This document shows, one piece after another, positions 58,248 to 64,000 of a DNA stretch of 64,000 bases. Location of the stretch: NCBI GenBank assembly GCA_000721275.1, contig JOFO01000008.1:62001-126000 (forward strand), read 5' to 3'. A model generated the notes under the pieces. The model searched no databases. It was not told the DNA's origin and was given only the letters and a program-made list of their open reading frames with translations. Source of the stretch: Microtetraspora glauca (GTDB taxonomy: Bacteria; Actinomycetota; Actinomycetes; Streptomycetales; Streptomycetaceae). The position numbers were made by a program, and so were the translations under genes. Position 1 is the stretch's first letter. Each line of letters opens with the position of its first letter.

Positions 58248-59113
58248 CCGCGACGACCACCGGCCCCGAGACCCACGCCCCCGGCTACCGCCCCGGGCGC
58301 ACCCTGCCGCTGCGCGTCGAGGCCCTGCGCCAGTGGAAGCGCCGCCGCACCCTGGTGATGGCCGGGGTGCTCGCCGCCCTGCCCTTCGTGCTGCTCGTCG
58401 CCTTCGCGATCGGCGGCCCGGACGCCGACGACCGCGGCGGCCGGATCACCCTCATCGACACGGCGACCGCCTCGGCCGCCAACTTCGCGGCGACGTGCCT
58501 CTTCGTCTCCGCCGGTTTCCTCCTCGTCATCCCCGTCGCCCTCTTCTGCGGCGACACCGTCGCCTCCGAGGCCGGCTGGTCCTCGCTGCGCTATCTGCTG
58601 GCCGCGCCCGTGCCGCGCGCCCGGCTGCTCGCCGCCAAACTGACGGTCGCGCTCGGCTACAGCGCCGCGGCGCTCTTCCTCCTGCCGCTGCTCGCCCTCG
58701 CCGTCGGCACGGCCGCCTACGGCTGGGGCCCGCTCCAGCTGCCCACCGGCGGCTCGCTCCCGGCGGGGGAGTCCGTCCTCCGGCTGCTCGTCGCCACCTC
58801 CTTCATCCTCGTCTCCCAACTGGTCACCGCCGGCCTGGCCTTCTGGCTGTCGACCCGCACCGACGCCCCGCTCGGTGCGGTCGGCGGCGCCGTCGGCCTG
58901 ACCATCGTCGGCAACGTCCTGGACGCCGTCACGGCCCTCGGCGACTGGCGCGACTTCCTGCCCGCGCACTGGCAGTTCGCCTGGATCGACGCCCTCCAGC
59001 CCCGGCTGGAGTGGGGCGGGATGGCGCAGGGCGCGGCGATCTCCGTCACGTACGCCCTGGTGCTCTTCGCGCTCGCCTTCCGGGGCTTCGCCCGCAAGGA
59101 CATCGTGTCCTGA
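58244..59113 (+). CDS. ABC transporter permease
   Basis: A 289-residue ABC-2-like permease with six predicted helices (RTLVMAGVLAALPFVLLVAF, AATCLFVSAGFLLVIPVALF, LGYSAAALFLLPLLALAVGT, and others) and the loop VASEAGWSSLRYLLAAPVPR typical of this class. The ATG at 58244 overlaps the stop of the hydrolase-ATPase gene (ATGA), so they form one transporter. Substrate unknown. Confidence 0.88.
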   Translation: MTATTTGPETHAPGYRPGRTLPLRVEALRQWKRRRTLVMAGVLAALPFVLLVAFAIGGPDADDRGGRITLIDTATASAANFAATCLFVSAGFLLVIPVALFCGDTVASEAGWSSLRYLLAAPVPRARLLAAKLTVALGYSAAALFLLPLLALAVGTAAYGWGPLQLPTGGSLPAGESVLRLLVATSFILVSQLVTAGLAFWLSTRTDAPLGAVGGAVGLTIVGNVLDAVTALGDWRDFLPAHWQFAWIDALQPRLEWGGMAQGAAISVTYALVLFALAFRGFARKDIVS

Positions 59114-59131
59114 GCCCCGGCCCGGCCGGGC

Positions 59132-59848
59132 TCACAACCACCCCCTCCGAGCCGCTTCCGCGCCCGCGCGGAAGCGGCTCGTCGTCCCCAGGGCCGCCAT
59201 CAGCTCGCCCACCCGCCGGCTGTACGTCCGCGCCGACATGCCGAGCCGGGCCGCGGCGGCCTCGTCCGTCAGCCCCGACACCAGCGCCTCCAGGACCGGC
59301 CGCAGCTGCTCCGGCGGCCCGCCGGACGACCGCGGCGGCGGGATGCGGCTCAGCTCGTCGGCCGCCGCCCAGCAGGCGTGATGGGTCCGCACCAGGGCCT
59401 GCACCACCACCGGGTCCCGGATCAGCAGCAGCCCGTTGTAGAGCAGTTCCAGATCGAGCGGGACCGCCGCCACCGTCCGGTCCACCACGATCAGCTTGAA
59501 CGGGATCGCGTCGGCGAACCGCGCCCGCCCCGGTATCCGCGGCCCGTCCTCCAGCCGCGGCAGCGCGTGCCGCGGCACGATCCGCCGCACCTCGCCCGCC
59601 CGCTCCGCCGCCGCCCGCATGCACGCCCCCGCCAGCTCCAGGAACGGCTCCGGGATCGCCCGCTCCGCCGACGCCACCGGATCGTCGAACGTCAGCAGCT
59701 CGTGCCGGGTCGAGGCCGCCAGCCCGGCGAGCGCCGCGCTGATGCGCCGCGCCCCCCGGACCGGGCGCCCCGCCGGCCGCTGTCCCTCGGTCGCGGCCCG
59801 GTTCATCGCCGACCGGGCGAGCACCACGGAGCCCGCGCTCTCTGCCAC
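59132..59848 (-). CDS. LuxR-type helix-turn-helix regulator
   Basis: A protein of about 238 residues. The C-terminal HTH reads LVSGLTDEAAAARLGMSART then YSRRVGELMAALGTTSRF, as in LuxR/NarL effector domains. The N-terminal region (LLTFDDPVASAERAIPEPFL, FADAIPFKLIVVDRTVAAVP, HHACWAAADELSRIPPPR) resembles the TrmB-like sensor fold common in Streptomyces LuxR proteins. I favour the GTG at 59848; a start at 59884 would add 12 residues with rare codons. It converges on the ABC permease (18 bases). Target unknown. Confidence 0.78.
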   Translation of the reverse strand: MAESAGSVVLARSAMNRAATEGQRPAGRPVRGARRISAALAGLAASTRHELLTFDDPVASAERAIPEPFLELAGACMRAAAERAGEVRRIVPRHALPRLEDGPRIPGRARFADAIPFKLIVVDRTVAAVPLDLELLYNGLLLIRDPVVVQALVRTHHACWAAADELSRIPPPRSSGGPPEQLRPVLEALVSGLTDEAAAARLGMSARTYSRRVGELMAALGTTSRFRAGAEAARRGWL

Positions 59849-60138
59849 CGCTGACCACCCCCGCCCGACCGATGTCCACTCCATGTACGCATGCGACTGC
59901 GCACGGTGACAACCCCTGTGGACAAACCTGGCGACTCCATGCCATCACCCCTCGTTCCGCCCCCGCCGTGCCCCTGCTCCGCCCCGCCGTTGCCACATCG
60001 AGATCCATCCGCAACCCCCTCGCGGGGTCCCGCCGCGCCCTCCGCTCGTCACAGTCACAGGAGCCGGGCGCGGCTCCCGCCGCACCCGACGGCCCGCCGC
60101 GCCCGGCACAAGGTCCGCGACCGAACGGGGAGTTGTCC

Positions 60139-61713
60139 ATGAACCGTGCTCACAGGAGAAGAGGCGTCCTCGCCGCGGCGCTCGCCGCCGGGCTGCTCCT
60201 CGGCGGCTGCGCCGGCGCAGGCGGGTCGGGCGAGGCGACGAGCGACCACCGCAAGGCCCTCCCCGACGGCGGCCGGACCGCGGCGCCTGCCCCGACCGCC
60301 CCCGCCGACGGGCGCGCCACGGACGCCCCCGAGGGCGAGCAGCGCGCCCCCAGCCGCGCCCCCGACTACCTCTCCACGTTCGCGCTGGACGTCGACACCG
60401 CCTCCTACGGCTACGCCCGCCGCGCGCTCGCGGAGGGCCGGCTGCCGGACCCGGCGACCGTGCGGCCCGAGGAGTTCGTCAACAGCTTCCGCCCCGACTA
60501 CCCGCGCCCGGCCGACGACGGCTTCAGCGTCACCGTCGACGGCGCCGCGACCGGCGCCGAGGGCTGGTCGCTGGTGCGGGTCGGCCTCGCCACCCGGCCG
60601 GCCGACCGGGCGGCCCGCCCGCCGGCCGCCCTCACCTTCGTCGTCGACGTGTCCGGCTCGATGGGCGAGCCCGGCCGCCTCGACCTGGTCCAGCACTCCC
60701 TGCGGCTCGCCGCCGACGAACTGCGCGACGACGACTCCGTCGCCCTGGTCGCCTTCAGCGACGAGGCCGAGACCGTGCTGCCGATGACCCGCCTCGGCGA
60801 CGCCCGGCACCGGGTCCGCGAGGCCGTCGACTCCCTCGCCGTCCGCTCCTCCACCAACCTGGAGGCGGGTCTGCGCGCCGGCTACGACGTGGCGTCCGAG
60901 GGCCGGCGCGACGGCGCCGCCAACCGGGTCGTGCTGCTCTCCGACGCCCTCGCCAACACCGGCGAGACCTCCGCCGACGCCCTCCTCGGCCGCGTCGACC
61001 GGCAGCGCAGGGAGCACGGCATCACCCTCTTCGGGGTGGGCGTCGGCAGCGAGTACGGCGACGCGCTCATGGAACGGCTCGCCGACAAGGGCGACGGGCG
61101 GACCGCGTACGTCTCCACCCGGGAGCAGGCCCGGAAGGTCTTCGTCGATCAGCTGCCCGCCCAGGTCGAGCTGCGCGCCCGGGACGCCAAGGCGCAGGTG
61201 GCCTTCGACCGGGCGACGGTGGAGCGGTTCCGGCTGATCGGGTACGAGAACCGCGAGGTCGCCGACGAGGACTTCCGGAACGACCGGGTCGACGGCGGCG
61301 AGATCGGAGCCGGGCACACGGTCACCGCGCTGTACGCGGTGAAGACCCGGCCCGGCGCGAGCGGCCGGATCGCCACCGCCACCGTCCGCTGGCTCGACCC
61401 CGACTCCCGCTCCCCGCAGGAGCGTTCGGGCACCGTCGACGCCTCCGCGCTGCGCGCCGGCCTCTGGGACGGCGGCCACGACAGCCTGCGGCTCTCCGCG
61501 ATCGCGGCCTACTTCGCCGACCGGCTGCGCGGCGGCTCGCTGCCGGGCGCGCCGGGCCTCGCCGAGCTCGCCGGACACGCGGACGGCATCCGGGCCCGGT
61601 CCGGCTCCGCGGTCGTCGGCGAACTGGCCGAGGCGCTGCGGCAGGCCGACCGGCTGATGGGCGAGACGCCGCTGGAGGAAGGGGAGTTCAGGTCCTCCGA
61701 TCCGTACGCGTGA
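60139..61713 (+). CDS. VWA-domain lipoprotein (YfbK-like)
   Basis: A 524-residue exported lipoprotein. Lipobox: GLLLGGC with C24 as the lipidated residue. A Pro/Ala/Asp-rich spacer follows, then a vWF N-terminal domain (YLSTFALDVDTASYGYARRA, ATVRPEEFVNSFRPDYP). The VWA domain begins near residue 160 with the intact MIDAS motif VVDVSGSMGEPGRLDLVQHS and the threonine/aspartate loops (SSTNLEAGLRAGYDVA, VVLLSDALANTGE). A C-terminal DUF3520 domain ends the protein (AAYFADRLRGGSLPGAPGLA). The ATG at 60139 is used; ribosome binding by AACGGGGAG. Members bind proteins through a metal ion; partner unknown. Confidence 0.88.
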   Translation: MNRAHRRRGVLAAALAAGLLLGGCAGAGGSGEATSDHRKALPDGGRTAAPAPTAPADGRATDAPEGEQRAPSRAPDYLSTFALDVDTASYGYARRALAEGRLPDPATVRPEEFVNSFRPDYPRPADDGFSVTVDGAATGAEGWSLVRVGLATRPADRAARPPAALTFVVDVSGSMGEPGRLDLVQHSLRLAADELRDDDSVALVAFSDEAETVLPMTRLGDARHRVREAVDSLAVRSSTNLEAGLRAGYDVASEGRRDGAANRVVLLSDALANTGETSADALLGRVDRQRREHGITLFGVGVGSEYGDALMERLADKGDGRTAYVSTREQARKVFVDQLPAQVELRARDAKAQVAFDRATVERFRLIGYENREVADEDFRNDRVDGGEIGAGHTVTALYAVKTRPGASGRIATATVRWLDPDSRSPQERSGTVDASALRAGLWDGGHDSLRLSAIAAYFADRLRGGSLPGAPGLAELAGHADGIRARSGSAVVGELAEALRQADRLMGETPLEEGEFRSSDPYA

Positions 61714-61790
61714 GCCTCCCGGGGTCCCGCCACGCGCGCGTGCCGGGACCTCCGGAAGGGAACGGGCGGCTCCGCCCGCAGGGCGGCATC

Positions 61791-62267
61791 ATGACCCCCA
61801 TGGCCACCCTGCTGCTCGCCCTCGCCGTCGGAAGCACCGGCCTCTACGCCGGTTTCCTCCTCGTCTTCCTCACCGGGATCATGCCCGCCCTGGGCCGCCT
61901 CACCGACGCCGCGTTCGTCACCGCGATGCGCCGGGTGAACGAGGCGGTGCCCAGGGCGGTCTTCCTCACCGTCTTCGCCGGCGTCGCCGTGCTCCCCCTG
62001 GCCGCCTATCTGGTGCCGGTCGACGGCCGGACCGGCACGCAGCGCTGGCTGGTCCTGGCCGGCTTCGTCTGCGCGGTCCTCAACCACCTGGTCACCGTCG
62101 TCGGCAACGTCCCCCTCAACAACGCGCTGGCCGCCGCCGAGGGCCCCGGCGAGGACCCGGCCGCGACCCGCGCCGCCTTCGAGACGCGCTGGAACGCCTT
62201 CCACCGGATCCGCACCCTCCTGATCCTGGCGGCCTTCGGTCTGCTCGCGGCCGCCGCCGTCGGCTGA
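61791..62267 (+). CDS. DUF1772 / anthrone oxygenase-like membrane protein
   Basis: A 158-residue protein with four membrane helices (ATLLLALAVGSTGLYAGFLL, AVFLTVFAGVAVLPLAAYLV, WLVLAGFVCAVLNHLVTVVG, LLILAAFGLLAAAAVG) and the DUF1772 patterns NVPLNNALAA and FETRWNAFHRIRTLL. Some relatives are anthrone oxygenases in polyketide pathways, but most have no known role. The ATG at 61791 is chosen; the frame is open upstream without coding character. Confidence 0.78.
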   Translation: MTPMATLLLALAVGSTGLYAGFLLVFLTGIMPALGRLTDAAFVTAMRRVNEAVPRAVFLTVFAGVAVLPLAAYLVPVDGRTGTQRWLVLAGFVCAVLNHLVTVVGNVPLNNALAAAEGPGEDPAATRAAFETRWNAFHRIRTLLILAAFGLLAAAAVG

Positions 62268-62571
62268 CGGCCGCGTGCCCCGGCCGGCGGCGGCCCTGCC
62301 GCGCGCCCGCGCGCCACGGGACCGCTGCCGCCGCCCGGCCGGCAAACAGACCGCTGGGTCGGCTTGGGCTCCCGGATGGCGCGATCTCGTCGAAGATCGC
62401 CCTCCCCGCATCCACAGGGACCCTTCAAAACCAAACTACCGAGTCCGAAAGCTGCCCCTGAGACCCCTCGACTTCTGGCCCTTGGCGAAAACTTGACGTC
62501 CTTATATCCCGGCAAAGGGGGTGAATCACCCCGATTTCAGGGATCCGGATTCCATACCTTCCGGTTTCTTA
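62268..62571. other. Non-coding leader region upstream of the SARP gene
   Basis: No gene can be supported in 62268-62641. After about 62400 the base composition is much lower in GC than the rest of the window. It contains a perfect 15-base palindrome GGGGTGA-A-TCACCCC (62518-62532), a likely operator, about 75 bases before the predicted transcription start. Confidence 0.6.
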
Positions 62572-62601
62572 TTGACATGACCAGGGGGGTCTTTTTTTAA
62601 T
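62572..62601 (+). promoter_or_regulatory. Probable promoter of the SARP gene
   Basis: TTGACA (62572-62577) and TTTAAT (62596-62601) are 18 bases apart, a strong vegetative-type promoter by Streptomyces standards. A T-run (62592-62598) overlaps the -10 region. Confidence 0.65.
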
Positions 62602-62641
62602 CAACCCGAGGATCCGCGTGCGCAGACACCGAGGGGGCATA

Positions 62642-63685
62642 GTGGACGTCCACATCCTGGGGGGACTGTCCGTCCGTGAGGGCGGGGTGTCGATCACCCC
62701 GACCGCCGCCGCGCCGCGCCAGGTGCTCGCCCTGCTCACCGCCTTCGCCGGCCAGGTCGTGCCCGTCACCGTCCTCACCGAGGAGCTCTGGCCGTCCGGC
62801 GCCCCGCGCGGAGCCCGTACCGAACTCGCCGCCCACATAGCCGAGCTGCGCGCGCTCCTCACCCGCGCCCTCCAGGCGTCCCAGGACGCCGACGCCGCGG
62901 GCGGCTGGACCGAGCCGCGCACCGCCGACTCCGTCCTCGTGTCGCTTCCCGGCGGCTACCGCCTCGACACCGGCGTCGGCACCCACGACATCGGGCAGTT
63001 CGAGCGCGCGGCCGGCGCCGGCTACCGCGCCATGGACGCCGGCGACCTGGCCCGCGCCTCCCTGCGGCTCGGCGAGGCCCTGGCGCTGTGGCGCGGCGAC
63101 CCGTACGCGGGCGTGGCCGCGGGCCCCTGCCTCCGCCGCGAGATCGCCCGGCTGGAGACCGCCCGCCTCAGCGTCCTCGACCAGTGGGTCGAGGCCCAGC
63201 TCGGCCTCGGCCGGCACGAGGAGATCCTCTCCGAACTCCCCGGCCTCGCCGCCCGCTACGCCACCAACGAACCGCTCCAGGCCCACCTCATGGTCGCCCT
63301 GCTCCGCTGCGGCCGCCACGAGGAGGCCCTGGCGGTCTACGAACGGCTCCGCACGGTCCTCCACCGGGAGACCGGCATGGAGCCCTCCGCGCGGCTCCGC
63401 CGCCTCCAGCACTCGGTCCTCGCCGTCCGCCACACGCGCGTGGGCGCCGCGACCGGCCCGGTCGCCCGCACCGCCGTCACCGCCGCCGCCTTCGGCCCCG
63501 GCCACGCCCCGGGCCACGCACCCGCCGTGCCCGCGGTGAGCGCCGTACCCGCCGCGACCGCCGTGCGCGCCGAGGGCACGCCGCCGGTCATCTGGTACGG
63601 GCCCGTGCAGCCGCGGGTCCCCGTCCAGCCGCAGCCGGTCAGGGCCGCGGACACCGCCGCCAAGGGCGTGGCCGTCGCCGTCTGA
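62642..63685 (+). CDS. AfsR/SARP family transcriptional regulator
   Basis: A 347-residue SARP, the class that activates antibiotic clusters or acts pleiotropically. The N-terminal OmpR-like winged helix reads VDVHILGGLSVREGGVSITP, RQVLALLTAFAGQVVPVTVL and TEELWPSGAPRGARTELAAH (residues about 1-100). The bacterial transcriptional activation domain follows (FERAAGAGYRAMDAGDLARA, LALWRGDPYAGVAAGPCLRR, EPLQAHLMVALLRCGRHEEA). The last 80 residues are Ala/Val/Pro-rich and probably disordered. The GTG at 62642 after GAGGGGGCATA is the chosen start; GTG at 62618 is possible. No ATPase or TPR domains, so it is a small SARP. No biosynthetic genes are visible next to it in the window. Confidence 0.88.
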   Translation: MDVHILGGLSVREGGVSITPTAAAPRQVLALLTAFAGQVVPVTVLTEELWPSGAPRGARTELAAHIAELRALLTRALQASQDADAAGGWTEPRTADSVLVSLPGGYRLDTGVGTHDIGQFERAAGAGYRAMDAGDLARASLRLGEALALWRGDPYAGVAAGPCLRREIARLETARLSVLDQWVEAQLGLGRHEEILSELPGLAARYATNEPLQAHLMVALLRCGRHEEALAVYERLRTVLHRETGMEPSARLRRLQHSVLAVRHTRVGAATGPVARTAVTAAAFGPGHAPGHAPAVPAVSAVPAATAVRAEGTPPVIWYGPVQPRVPVQPQPVRAADTAAKGVAVAV

Positions 63686-63854
63686 CGGCCCGTCGCCTCC
63701 GCCCGGGCCGGGACCCGGAGCGGGAATCGGGACGGCGGGGAACGAAGTGCCGCACGTCACCGTTGACCCACTCCTGGGACCGAATTAGTTTCGGCCGTCA
63801 GGACGGGTTTCCTCCGAGGTGCCCGATTTAAGCTCGACGACGGGGGTGGGGGCC

Positions 63855-64000
63855 ATGGACACGCACGGCGCGGACGGGGGCGCGGGCGCCGACGCGCTGC
63901 TCGCCGTCCTGGAACTGCTCGCCGGAGAGGGCCTGCCCGGCCAGTTCGAGGCCCTGCTCGACGAGGCCCGCATCGCCGGGCTCGACCAGGCCGGACTCGA
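63855..64000 (+). CDS. 5' end of a gene, possibly a GAF/PucR-type regulator
   Basis: The first 48 residues (TDGADGGAGADALLAVLELL-like, then GEGLPGQFEALLDEARIAGL) run off the window. From memory, this opening resembles Streptomyces regulators with a coiled start, a GAF domain and a C-terminal PucR HTH, but too little is present to be sure. The ATG at 63855 follows GGGGGTGGGGGCC. Confidence 0.5.
   Translation, partial: MDTHGADGGAGADALLAVLELLAGEGLPGQFEALLDEARIAGLDQAGL

Noticed and set aside
62579..62598. GACC-N5-GGTC hairpin followed by seven T residues as a terminator before the SARP gene
   Set aside because: The stem is only 4 bp and the T-run overlaps a good -10 box spaced 18 bases from TTGACA, so a promoter is the better reading.
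1..64000. CRISPR arrays, tRNA or rRNA genes, prophage modules, replication origin
   Set aside because: No regularly spaced repeats, no cloverleaf or rRNA-like segments, no phage structural or integrase genes, and no DnaA-box cluster were seen on reading both strands.

Overview
The window is chromosomal DNA of a Streptomyces or a very close relative. GC content is very high, third codon positions are strongly GC-biased, GTG starts are frequent, and the gene set is typical of the genus: XRE/DUF397 regulator pairs, a SARP regulator, PucR regulators, PrsW, a CsoR-type copper site, an S37 tripeptidyl aminopeptidase and a 429-residue citrate synthase. I count about 51 protein genes (several partial or broken) and one likely small RNA. 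I saw no tRNA, rRNA, CRISPR array, prophage or replication origin. All function calls come from reading motifs and family resemblance; no search was run. Layout, left to right. 1-2.9 kb: leftward operon of acyl-CoA dehydrogenase, acyl-CoA thioesterase II (with a short palindromic repeat inserted in frame) and a cut-off CDF metal exporter. 3-4.9 kb: a membrane-anchored HTH regulator divergent from a secreted protein. 5-11.4 kb: an accessory island with an AAA ATPase, an RloB-family protein and a fused HsdM-HsdS methyltransferase without HsdR, followed by an XRE/DUF5753 plus DUF397 pair in which both genes carry a one-base frameshift. 12.1-18 kb: PucR regulator divergent from a sodium:solute symporter, a ureohydrolase (agmatinase-like) and a ThDP enzyme, probably an uptake and catabolic unit for a guanidino or amine compound. 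18.6-22.3 kb: a large tandem-fused ABC exporter. 22.4-29.6 kb: small membrane and secreted proteins, S37 peptidase, Tat-exported GH3 enzyme, LysR/EamA pair and a small P-loop kinase-like protein. 30-35.5 kb: LacI repressor with two operators in front of a Gfo/Idh oxidoreductase, DUF993 protein and TIM-barrel isomerase operon; a lone TnpB element (IS1341-like) is inserted inside this operon. 35.6-39.9 kb: DUF937 protein, RecD2-type helicase and citrate synthase with a strong terminator. 39.9-42.8 kb: a likely minus-strand small RNA, then a copper-efflux pair (copZ, copA) in which copA has lost about 80 codons, with a CsoR-type operator. 42.8-48.5 kb: PrsW protease, cation/proton antiporter, and a TetR repressor divergent from an MMPL exporter with a long inverted repeat between them. 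48.8-55.1 kb: myo-inositol catabolism (iolE-like gene divergent from iolC-iolB-iolD-mmsA). 55.2-59.1 kb: small secreted peptide, and a two-gene ABC system whose ATPase is fused to an extracellular alpha/beta hydrolase. 59.1-64 kb: LuxR-type regulator, VWA lipoprotein, DUF1772 membrane protein, SARP regulator, and the start of another gene. The most interesting points are the RloA-RloB-HsdMS island lacking HsdR, the TnpB element whose right end supplies the stop codon of the interrupted operon gene, the hairpin-rich small RNA next to citrate synthase, and several apparently broken genes (XRE, DUF397, copA) that need checking against raw reads.
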